Both the position numbers and the translations under genes were made by a program. A model generated the notes under the pieces. It ran no database searches. It was not told the DNA's origin and saw nothing but the letters and a program-made list of their open reading frames with translations. A stretch of 5,726 nucleotides of DNA from Lysobacterales bacterium (lineage in GTDB: Bacteria; Pseudomonadota; Gammaproteobacteria; Xanthomonadales; SZUA-5): the NCBI GenBank assembly GCA_024710675.1, contig JANJUH010000319.1:1-5726 (forward strand). The letters run 5' to 3'. This document shows positions 1 to 5,266 of this stretch, in pieces. Position 1 is the stretch's first letter. Every line of letters starts with the position of its first letter.

Positions 1-1
1 C

Positions 2-394
2 CCGCATCCGGGGCAGATCAGCTTCGCCGATCGCGCGCTGTCGGCCAGCACCGGCACTTTCGCGGTCGCCGCCGATTTCCCCAATCCAGACGAAGTGCTG
101 AAGCCGGGCATGTACGGCCGCGTGCGCGTGGTCGTCGAGCGGCGTGCCGCTGCGCTGCGGGTGCCGCAACGCGCGGTGCAGGAACTGCTCGACCGCCGCT
201 TCGTCAGCGTCGTCGATGGCGCCGGCAAGGTCGAGCGGCGGGCGGTGGTGATGGGGCCGCGCGTCGATGGCGACTGGATCGTCGAGTCCGGTCTGGCGCC
301 CGCGGACCGGGTCATCGTCGAAGGCCACCACCGCGTCCGCCCGGGGCAGGTGGTCGACGCGCAGCCGCTCGCTGCCCCCGCATCCGCGGACTGA
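2..394 (+). CDS. RND efflux pump periplasmic adaptor subunit (membrane fusion protein), C-terminal part
   Basis: This is the last 130 codons of a gene that begins before the window; the frame is open from base 2 to the TGA at 392-394. Its product bridges an inner-membrane RND permease and an outer-membrane channel in the periplasm. The visible part starts in the beta-barrel domain: 'GQISFADRALS', then 'TGTFAVAADFPNPD' and 'LKPGMYGRVRV', which are hallmark strands of the AcrA/MexA adaptor family. The membrane-proximal domain follows, with 'VPQRAVQELLDRRFVSVV' and a later 'GLAPADRVIVEGHHRVRPGQVV', also family-typical. The lipoyl and hairpin domains and the signal peptide or lipobox lie upstream and cannot be seen. 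The permease gene starts 9 nt after the stop, so the two are co-transcribed and very likely partners. Family assignment is secure; substrate is unknown. Confidence 0.93.
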   Translation, partial: PHPGQISFADRALSASTGTFAVAADFPNPDEVLKPGMYGRVRVVVERRAAALRVPQRAVQELLDRRFVSVVDGAGKVERRAVVMGPRVDGDWIVESGLAPADRVIVEGHHRVRPGQVVDAQPLAAPASAD

Positions 395-403
395 GGCCTC
401 GCC

Positions 404-3400
404 ATGGCCCGATTCTTCATCGACCGGCCGGTCTTCGCGATCGTCCTCTCACTGGTCGTGCTGATCGCCGGCCTGCTGGCGCTCAGTGGGCTGCCGATCG
501 CGCAGTACCCGCGGATCACGCTGCCGACGATCAATGTCACCGCCGCCTATCCCGGCGCCAACGCCGCGATCGTCGAGCAGTCGATCGCCCAGCCCATCGA
601 GCAGCAGGTCAACGGCGTCGAGGGCATGCGCTACATGAGCTCGACCTCCTCGGCCGATGGCTACTACTCGCTCGCGGTGACCTTCGACCTCGAGCGCGAT
701 GCCGACATCGCCGCGGTGCAGGTGCAGAACCGCGTGGCGGTGGCGACGCCCGGGCTGCCCGCGGAAACCACGGCGGCCGGCGTGAACACTCGCAAGCGCA
801 GCCCCGATGTGCTGATGTACTTCGCGCTGCACTCGCCGGGTGGCAGCTACGACGAGCTGTTCCTGAAGAACTACGGCTCGATCTACCTCGCCGATGCGAT
901 CAAGCGCGTGCCCGGTGTGGGTGAGCTGGGCGAGTACGGCTCGGACTACGGCATGCGCCTGTGGCTGGACCCCGAGCGCATGGCGCGCCTCGGCGTCACC
1001 ACCGGCGATGTGCTGAAGGCGGTGCGCGAGCAGAACGTGCAGGCGCCGGCCGGCCAGATCGGCCAGTACCCGGCGCCCGCAGGACAAGCCTTCCAGTACG
1101 CCGCCGAGGTGCAGGGGCGGCTGGTGACGCCGGAGGAGTTCGGCGCGATCGTGCTGCGCACCGAGGAAGGCGGGCGCCTGCTGCGCCTGGCGGATGTCGC
1201 CGATGTGCGCATGGGCGCCAAGGAGTACCGCTACTTCGGCTCGCTCGACGGCCAGCCGGCGGCGATCTACACGATCAACCTGACCGCCGATGCCAGCGCA
1301 CTCGAGACCTCGCGCCGCGTGCGCGCCGAGCTCGACCGGCTGGCCGCGGACTTCCCGCCCGACATGGCGGTGGAGGTGGTGCAGGACAACACGGTCTTCG
1401 TCGAGGAATCGCTGAAGGAAGTGGTCAAGACCTTCGGCGAAGCGCTGCTGCTGGTACTGGTCGTGGTCTTCCTGTTCCTGCAGAGCTGGCGCGCGACGCT
1501 GATCCCGATGCTCGCGGTGCCGGTCTCGCTGATCGGCACCTTCGCCGCCTTCGTGCTGCTGGGCTTCAGCGTCAACACGCTGACCCTGTTCGCGCTGGTG
1601 CTCGCCATCGGCATCGTCGTCGATGACGCGATCGTGGTGGTGGAGGCGGTCGAGCACCACATGCGCCACGGCAAGCTGTCGGCGCGCGAAGCCACGATCA
1701 AGGCGATGGAAGAGGTCTCGGGGCCGGTGATCGCGATCGCGCTGGTGCTCGGCGCGGTCTTCGTTCCGGTGGCCTTCATGGGCGGCATCACCGGCGTGAT
1801 GTACCGCCAGTTCGGGCTCACCGTCGCGGTGTCGGTGGCCTTGTCGGCGCTGGTCGCCCTCACCCTGACGCCGGCGCTGTGCGCGCTCTTGCTGAAGCCG
1901 CCGCAGGAAGGGCACGGCCAGCGCGGTTTCTTCGGCGCCTTCAACCGCGGCTTCGAGCGGATGACCGCGCGCTACGGCCGTGGCGTGGCGCTGGCGGTGC
2001 GTCGCTCGGGCGTGATGCTGGTGCTGCTCGGCGCCCTGAGCGCGGCCTCGGTGGGCTTGCTGGAGCGCGTGCCCGGGGCCTTCGTGCCGGAGGAGGACCA
2101 GGGCTTCTTCCTGGTCGGCGTCAGCCTGCCCGAGGCCTCGGCGCTGGCGCGCACCCGCGAGGTGGTCGCTGCGGTCGAGGCCGCCGGCCGCGAGCTGCCC
2201 GGCGTCGAACGGGTGCTGGCGATCACCGGCGTCAACGTGCTGCTCGGCACCGCGCAACCCAACCAGGCGCTGATGGTGGTCAAGCTCGCGCCCTGGCACG
2301 AGCGCGGCGATCCTTCGCTGTCACTGGCCGCGATCATGCGCGCCTTTTCGGCGGCCACGCGCGAGATCGCCGAAGCGCAGGTGATGGTCTTCAACCCGCC
2401 CTCGATCCCGGGCCTGTCGACCACCGGTGGCTTCAGCCTGATGTTGCAGGACCGCGGTGGCGCCGGGGCCGAGGCGCTGTCGCAGGTGGCCCAGGACTTC
2501 GTCGCCGCGGCCAGCCAGCGGCCGGAGATCGGCTTTGCCTACACCTCCTTCTCGGCCGCCACGCCGGCGCTGCGCTTCGTCGTCGACCGCGAACGCGCGC
2601 AGATGCTCGGCGTGCCGCTCAACGAGGTCTTCGCGACGCTGCAGACCTATCTGGGCGGCCTGCCGGTCAACGACTTCACCCGCTTCGGCCGCACCTACAA
2701 GGTCACGATGCAGGCCGCGCCCGAGTTCCGCGGCAACACCGAGGCGCTGGCGGCCTTCCACCTGCGCAGCAGCGCTGGCGAGATGGTGCCGCTGTCCAGC
2801 CTGGTCAGTGCCGAACCCACCGGCGCGCCGGCGGTGATCCGCCGCTACAACGTCTATCCGACGGCCGAGATCGGCGGCCAGCCGGCACCCGGCTCCAGCT
2901 CGGGCCAGGCGCTAGACGCGCTCGAGGAGGTGGCACGCGAGACCCTGCCCGCCGGCTACGGCATCGAGTGGTCCGGGCTGTCGCTGCAGGAGCGCGAATC
3001 GGGCGGCCAGGCGCCGTACGTGCTCGCCTTGGCGCTGCTCTTCGTGTTCCTCTTCCTCGCCGCGCAGTACGAGAGCTGGAGCGTGCCCTTCGCCGTTATC
3101 CTGTCGATCCCGGTCGGCGTGTTCGGCGCGTTGCTGGGCCTGTGGGCAGCGGGATCGACCAACAATGTCTACACCCAGATCGGCCTCGTGCTGCTGGTCG
3201 GCCTCGCCGCCAAGAACGCGATCCTGATCGTCGAGTTCGCCCGCATCCGCCGCGCCGAAGGGCTGGCGATCGCCGACGCCGCGCTGGAAGCCGCCAAACT
3301 GCGCCTGCGGCCGATCCTGATGACCTCCTTCGCCTTCATCCTCGGCGTCCTGCCGCTGGTCCTCGCCTCCGGCGCCGGCGCCGGCTCGCGCGTGTCGCTG

Positions 3401-3502
3401 GGCACCAGCGTGTTCTCCGGCATGCTGGCGGCGACGCTGGTCGGCATCTTCGTCGTCCCGGTCCTCTACGCCGTGGTGCAGCGCCTCGCCGAAAGGCGCT
3501 GA
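404..3502 (+). CDS. RND multidrug efflux permease, HAE-1 (AcrB/MexB-type) family
   Basis: This is a complete inner-membrane proton/drug antiporter of 1032 residues (AcrB has 1049), the engine of a tripartite pump. It opens with 'MARFFIDRPVFAIVLS', the classic HAE-1 N terminus leading into TM1 (about residues 9-28). TM2 is near 344-362, TM4 carries the proton-relay pair D407-D408 in 'GIVVDDAIVVVE', and TM8 is near 871-890. TM10 carries K937 in 'GLAAKNAILIVEF', and R967 and T974 lie in 'LRLRPILMTSF'. These correspond to AcrB D407, D408, K940, R971 and T978, so the proton pathway is intact. The two halves show the usual internal duplication with large periplasmic porter/docking loops. The start is supported by a GAGG at 393-396, overlapping the adaptor stop and 7 nt from the ATG, which suggests translational coupling. 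The substrate switch loop (about 609-621) lacks the AcrB phenylalanines, so substrate range may differ. No outer-membrane factor gene follows. Confidence 0.96.
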   Translation: MARFFIDRPVFAIVLSLVVLIAGLLALSGLPIAQYPRITLPTINVTAAYPGANAAIVEQSIAQPIEQQVNGVEGMRYMSSTSSADGYYSLAVTFDLERDADIAAVQVQNRVAVATPGLPAETTAAGVNTRKRSPDVLMYFALHSPGGSYDELFLKNYGSIYLADAIKRVPGVGELGEYGSDYGMRLWLDPERMARLGVTTGDVLKAVREQNVQAPAGQIGQYPAPAGQAFQYAAEVQGRLVTPEEFGAIVLRTEEGGRLLRLADVADVRMGAKEYRYFGSLDGQPAAIYTINLTADASALETSRRVRAELDRLAADFPPDMAVEVVQDNTVFVEESLKEVVKTFGEALLLVLVVVFLFLQSWRATLIPMLAVPVSLIGTFAAFVLLGFSVNTLTLFALVLAIGIVVDDAIVVVEAVEHHMRHGKLSAREATIKAMEEVSGPVIAIALVLGAVFVPVAFMGGITGVMYRQFGLTVAVSVALSALVALTLTPALCALLLKPPQEGHGQRGFFGAFNRGFERMTARYGRGVALAVRRSGVMLVLLGALSAASVGLLERVPGAFVPEEDQGFFLVGVSLPEASALARTREVVAAVEAAGRELPGVERVLAITGVNVLLGTAQPNQALMVVKLAPWHERGDPSLSLAAIMRAFSAATREIAEAQVMVFNPPSIPGLSTTGGFSLMLQDRGGAGAEALSQVAQDFVAAASQRPEIGFAYTSFSAATPALRFVVDRERAQMLGVPLNEVFATLQTYLGGLPVNDFTRFGRTYKVTMQAAPEFRGNTEALAAFHLRSSAGEMVPLSSLVSAEPTGAPAVIRRYNVYPTAEIGGQPAPGSSSGQALDALEEVARETLPAGYGIEWSGLSLQERESGGQAPYVLALALLFVFLFLAAQYESWSVPFAVILSIPVGVFGALLGLWAAGSTNNVYTQIGLVLLVGLAAKNAILIVEFARIRRAEGLAIADAALEAAKLRLRPILMTSFAFILGVLPLVLASGAGAGSRVSLGTSVFSGMLAATLVGIFVVPVLYAVVQRLAERR

Positions 3503-3530
3503 GCCCGGTGCCACGCCACCGCGCCCATGG

Positions 3531-3630
3531 AGGGTGTGGTGAAAGAAGCGAACCGCACCGGCCGCGACGCGGGAAGCCCGCGGCCATGCCGTAACCCCCG
3601 ACGGCGCGGTGCGCTCCGCGCACCACACCC
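3531..3630. repeat. Intergenic palindromic repeat, copy 1 (full length)
   Basis: A 100-bp element lies in the 175-bp gap between the convergent permease and higA-like genes. Its outer arms, 3532-3561 and 3601-3630, are inverted copies pairing at 23 of 30 positions; the outermost 10 (GGGTGTGGTG / CACCACACCC) are perfect. Between them sits a perfect 6-bp hairpin, CGCGGG-AAG-CCCGCG, at 3568-3582. The left 61 bp recur at 4311-4371 with 53 identities, so this is a dispersed element, not chance dyad symmetry. It resembles REP-type extragenic palindromes in placement and style; family membership is inferred. As RNA it could fold from either strand and might limit read-through between the converging genes, although no T-run follows. 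The remainder of 3503-3677 shows nothing else I can support. Confidence 0.8.
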
Positions 3631-3677
3631 CACGCGCCAGGCCGCTACCGCGAGGCGACTTGTGGCACCGGCGCGGC

Positions 3678-3971
3678 TCAAGCCTCCGCCAGTGGCAGCG
3701 CACTCACCTGGCTGAGATCGACCGCCTGCCGGGCCACCCAAAGGTCGTGGGCGTCCTGCATGGCGAGCCAGCTCTCTGGCGATCGACCCAAAGACTTGGA
3801 CAGGCGCAAGGCCATCTCCGGGGTGATCCGGCTCGTTCCCTTGAGGATGCGGCTCAAGGTCGACGGCGCCACGTCCAGCCGCTCGGCGAGCTGGCGGCCG
3901 CTGATGCCGTTGGGCTCGAGGTAGATGCCGGAAATGAATTCCCCGGGGTGCGGAGGATTGTGCATGGCCAT
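3678..3971 (-). CDS. higA: HigA-family antitoxin, XRE-type helix-turn-helix protein
   Basis: A 97-residue antitoxin expected to neutralise the HigB-like toxin encoded just upstream and to repress its own operon. It begins 'MAMHNPPHPGEFI', the typical HigA opening. A helix-turn-helix follows at about residues 24-45 ('SGRQLAERLDVAPSTLSRILKG'). Next comes 'ITPEMALRLSKSLGRSPESWLAMQ' (49-72), the conserved second half of the family domain, and then 'DAHDLW' and a short tail. Length matches the family (about 90-110). The start ATG shares its A with the toxin's TGA (TGATG), and a GAGGA (+ strand 3981-3985, read on the minus strand) lies 9 nt before it inside the toxin gene, so translation is coupled. 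An in-frame ATG at codon 3 is a possible alternative start. The gene converges on the RND permease gene and is unrelated to it in function. The family call is firm; the symbol rests on recognition of the family. Confidence 0.93.
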   Translation of the reverse strand: MAMHNPPHPGEFISGIYLEPNGISGRQLAERLDVAPSTLSRILKGTSRITPEMALRLSKSLGRSPESWLAMQDAHDLWVARQAVDLSQVSALPLAEA

Positions 3972-4249
3972 CAGTGATAGTCCTCGTAGTCCAGCACGTG
4001 GGCGTTGCCGTCGCGAAACTCGAAAGTGAGTCGCCAGTTGCCGTTGACCCAGATCGACCAGCGCCCGCGCTCGGTGCCCTTCAGCGGATGCAGCCTGAAT
4101 CCAGGGATGTCCATGTCGTCGATGGTCCGGGCCGAATCCAGCGCCGCCAGTTGCAGGCGGAGACGCTTGGCATGTGCGGCTTGCACGCCCGCCGCACTGC
4201 CGGTCTCGTACAGTCGGCGCAGGCCCTTGTGCCGGAACGACTTGATCAT
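3971..4249 (-). CDS. higB: HigB-family toxin (RelE-like ribosome-dependent mRNA interferase)
   Basis: A 92-residue toxin of the RelE/HigB superfamily, which cleaves mRNA in the ribosomal A site when not bound by its antitoxin. The length equals that of Proteus vulgaris HigB and GraT-type toxins. Seen in the sequence: the N terminus 'MIKSFRHKGLRRLYETG', helix residues 24-37 'AAHAKRLRLQLAAL', then 'GFRLHPLKG', 'RGRWSIWVNGNWRLTFEF' and the C-terminal 'DYEDYH'. The residues reported for HigB catalysis and mRNA binding are present at the same numbers: H54, K57, N71, R73, D90, Y91, H92. The toxin should therefore be active. Toxin-before-antitoxin order is normal for higBA. No Shine-Dalgarno sequence precedes the ATG; a perfect dyad at 4265-4283 and a weak promoter end almost at the start codon, suggesting a leaderless, autoregulated transcript (inferred). 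No truncation is visible. Confidence 0.94.
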   Translation of the reverse strand: MIKSFRHKGLRRLYETGSAAGVQAAHAKRLRLQLAALDSARTIDDMDIPGFRLHPLKGTERGRWSIWVNGNWRLTFEFRDGNAHVLDYEDYH

Positions 4250-4255
4250 CGACGC

Positions 4256-4284
4256 AGCTTAGCGTGTTGCGCAGCGCGCAACAA
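4256..4284 (-). promoter_or_regulatory. Possible higBA promoter
   Basis: On the minus strand a TTGTTG (4284-4279) and a TAAGCT (4261-4256) are separated by exactly 17 bases. Each matches the sigma-70 consensus at only 3 of 6 positions, so the support is the spacing, the position and the dyad lying in the spacer. The predicted start of transcription falls at or within a base or two of the higB ATG (4249), which would make the mRNA leaderless. This fits the lack of a ribosome binding site there. Confidence 0.35.
4265..4283. promoter_or_regulatory. Probable HigA operator, perfect 19-bp dyad
   Basis: TGTTGCGC-AGC-GCGCAACA is a perfect inverted repeat with 8-bp arms and a 3-nt spacer, ending 15 bases before the higB start codon. 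HigA-type antitoxins are known to bind short palindromes upstream of their own operon, and this is the only strong dyad next to the toxin start. It overlaps the possible promoter spacer and -35 hexamer, where a bound dimer would block RNA polymerase. That HigA binds here is an inference. Confidence 0.65.
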
Positions 4285-4310
4285 GGCGGGCCTCGTGATT
4301 GGAGCGAGGT

Positions 4311-4371
4311 AGGGCGTGCTGAGCGCAGCGAACCTCACCGGCCACGACGCGGGAAGCCCGCGGCCGTGCCG
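4311..4371. repeat. Intergenic palindromic repeat, copy 2 (left part only)
   Basis: These 61 bases align without gaps to 3531-3591 with 8 differences (53 of 61 identical), in the same orientation. The longest identical block covers 4345-4365, including the CGCGGG-AAG-CCCGCG hairpin (4348-4362). The right inverted arm of copy 1 (3601-3630) has no counterpart here: the sequence after 4371 changes to unrelated, more AT-rich DNA. The two copies lie 780 bp apart as direct repeats on either side of the higBA module. Confidence 0.8.
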
Positions 4372-4387
4372 ATGCTTTCCGACCTCA

Positions 4388-4404
4388 TTACCCACACTGG
4401 GTAA
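4388..4404. promoter_or_regulatory. Perfect 17-bp palindrome, likely regulator binding site
   Basis: TTACCCA-CAC-TGGGTAA is a perfect inverted repeat (7-bp arms, 3-nt spacer) in a locally AT-richer stretch between higB and the glycine-zipper gene. It lies about 90-105 bases before that gene's start and about 30-46 bases before a possible -10 element, a place that suits an activator or an upstream repressor site. Its arm sequence differs from the higB operator although the geometry is similar. I do not recognise the cognate regulator, and none is encoded next to it except HigA. Confidence 0.5.
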
Positions 4405-4426
4405 AGCTGCCGTCCGGAGGCTGCCG

Positions 4427-4443
4427 CGCCATGTGTAATGGCG
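4427..4443 (+). promoter_or_regulatory. Possible -10 element within a 6-bp inverted repeat, upstream of the glycine-zipper gene
   Basis: TGTAAT at 4434-4439 matches the sigma-70 -10 consensus TATAAT at 5 of 6 positions. It sits inside the perfect inverted repeat CGCCAT-GTGTA-ATGGCG. No convincing -35 hexamer is present 16-18 bases upstream, so transcription would need an activator or another sigma factor. If used, it would give a 5' leader of about 45-50 bases for the gene at 4493. Confidence 0.3.
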
Positions 4444-4479
4444 TTGCGGTGCATTGCACTGCGGCACCTTCGACGTCAT

Positions 4480-4483
4480 GGAG
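4480..4483 (+). promoter_or_regulatory. Ribosome binding site that fixes the glycine-zipper start
   Basis: GGAG lies 9 bases before the ATG at 4493. The other in-frame ATGs, at 4454 and 4478, have no comparable site and would put a charged stretch ahead of the signal peptide. The site therefore favours 4493. Confidence 0.65.
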
Positions 4484-4492
4484 CTACGCGAC

Positions 4493-4864
4493 ATGAAAAC
4501 CCTGCATTGCCTGGTCCTGGGATTGGCCGGTGGGATCTTGCTGCTGGCGCACAACCCTGCTGCCGCCTACGACTCGCGCTACGCCTACTGCCGCGTGCAA
4601 GCGGAACGCATCAGCGGCTACTACGGCCCGGTGCCCGATCGCTACAAGCCCGGTGGTGCTGGTCGCGGGGCGGTTCGTGGCGCGGTGGCCGGTGCGGCCA
4701 TCGGGGCCGCGCTCGGCGGTGACGCGAAGAAGGCCGCCCGCCGTGGCGCCGTCGCGGGCGCCGTGGTGGGTGCCGCCAAGCGCGAGCGCGCCCGCGATCG
4801 CGAGCGTGACCGCCGCTACGTCTACGAACTCGAACTCGACCGCTGCATGGACCATTACCGCTGA
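4493..4864 (+). CDS. Exported glycine-zipper protein
   Basis: A 123-residue protein with a Sec signal peptide: MKT, a hydrophobic core at about residues 7-19, and probable cleavage after the AAA at 23-25. The mature part has a tyrosine-rich segment ('YDSRYAYC', 'GYYGPVPDRYKPGG'). Then come two runs of glycines exactly four residues apart: G59, G63, G67, G71, G75 and G85, G89, G93, a textbook glycine zipper able to pack against or insert into membranes. A strongly basic, arginine-rich linker (96-108) and a C-terminal 'YELELDRCMDHY' complete it. C33 and C118 could form a disulfide; C6 is in the signal peptide and is not in a lipobox. The pattern matches the general glycine-zipper envelope proteins of Pseudomonadota, whose role is mostly undefined. 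The next gene starts 17 nt downstream, so they probably share a transcript. Family assignment is good; function is unknown. Confidence 0.85.
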   Translation: MKTLHCLVLGLAGGILLLAHNPAAAYDSRYAYCRVQAERISGYYGPVPDRYKPGGAGRGAVRGAVAGAAIGAALGGDAKKAARRGAVAGAVVGAAKRERARDRERDRRYVYELELDRCMDHYR

Positions 4865-4881
4865 GCCGCCGGAGGATCCCG

Positions 4882-5181
4882 ATGAAGCCTTACCTGATTG
4901 CCCTGCTGCTCGCCGCCAGCGCCGCCCCGGCCTTCGCCGAAGACAGCGCTCCCGCCGAGGGCCTGAAGGACTACAGCTGCTGGTCGTTGCTGACCGAGCC
5001 CGAAGAAGGCCAGGGCATGACCGAGGTGTTCTACCTCGGCTACGCGCTCGGCCAGGCCGGGCGTGAACTGAAGGACGAGGCCGCCTACAAGCAGGTCGTC
5101 GCCGAGGTGCTGACGCGCTGCCAGTCCGAGCCTGACCTCAAGGTGCTCGACGCCTTCGCCGCCGCCATCCGCAGCCGCTGA
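4882..5181 (+). CDS. Small exported two-cysteine protein, HdeA/HdeB-like
   Basis: A 99-residue protein with a clear Sec signal peptide (MKPYLIALLLAASAAPAFA, cleavage expected after A19), giving an 80-residue periplasmic protein. The mature sequence has 'DYSCWSLL' (C33) and 'VLTRCQSEPDLKVLDAF' (C80), 47 residues apart. 'EVFYLGYALGQAG' lies between them. This arrangement and size resemble the HdeA/HdeB acid-stress chaperones, whose two cysteines are 48 residues apart in E. coli HdeA and form a disulfide holding a helical bundle. The match is to the pattern of the family, not to E. coli HdeA closely, so a chaperone role is only a reasonable guess. The start is well supported by GGAGG at 4871-4875, 6 bases before the ATG. 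It follows the glycine-zipper gene by 17 nt and is probably in its operon. An unrelated small exported protein remains possible. Confidence 0.8.
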   Translation: MKPYLIALLLAASAAPAFAEDSAPAEGLKDYSCWSLLTEPEEGQGMTEVFYLGYALGQAGRELKDEAAYKQVVAEVLTRCQSEPDLKVLDAFAAAIRSR

Positions 5182-5203
5182 GCCATTTGATCGCTGTACC
5201 CGA

Positions 5204-5226
5204 CGCTCGCCCTTCCGGGGCGGGTG
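5204..5226 (+). other. Stem-loop between the HdeA-like gene and hdhA (possible attenuator or weak terminator)
   Basis: CGCTCGCCC (5204-5212) can pair with GGGCGGGTG (5218-5226) around a 5-nt loop, a 9-bp stem that includes two G-U pairs. It lies 22 bases after the stop of the HdeA-like gene. No T-run follows, so it is not a classical intrinsic terminator; it might stabilise the 3' end or reduce read-through into the dehydrogenase gene. Confidence 0.3.
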
Positions 5227-5266
5227 CAGGGAGCTCTACGCCCGATTTCAACGAAGGAGAGTACTG

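Noticed and set aside
449..2299. 616-codon open frame on the minus strand antisense to the permease
   Set aside because: It is a shadow of the GC-biased codon pattern of the permease. Its product is a low-complexity mix of H, R, Q, D, A and G with no recognisable domain, while the plus-strand frame is an unmistakable RND permease.
3481..3499. Hairpin at the end of the permease gene (CGCC-GAAA-GGCG and nearby pairing) as a terminator
   Set aside because: The stem is only 4-5 bp, lies inside the last codons and has no T-run after it.
1879..3594. 571-codon plus-strand frame overlapping the 3' half of the permease gene
   Set aside because: An arginine/alanine/glycine-rich out-of-frame product typical of high-GC DNA, with no domain; it is fully overlapped by the permease.
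2912..3703. 263-codon minus-strand frame crossing the permease end, the repeat and the start of the higA-like tail
   Set aside because: Most of it is antisense to the permease, and it runs through the palindromic repeat and into the 3' end of higA. The composition is that of a shadow frame.
3531..4371. Insertion sequence or transposon carrying higBA
   Set aside because: No transposase gene is present, the flanking repeats are direct and unequal in length, and I saw no clear target-site duplication. A mobile element call is not supported.
4454..4492. Longer N terminus for the glycine-zipper protein (ATG at 4454 or 4478)
   Set aside because: No ribosome binding site fits these starts, and the extension would put an acidic stretch in front of the signal peptide. 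The ATG at 4493 has GGAG at a proper distance and gives a normal signal peptide.
4246..4554. 102-codon minus-strand frame across the regulatory region upstream of higB
   Set aside because: It covers the repeat, both palindromes and the signal-peptide codons of the glycine-zipper gene. It has no family features and would overlap both real neighbouring starts.
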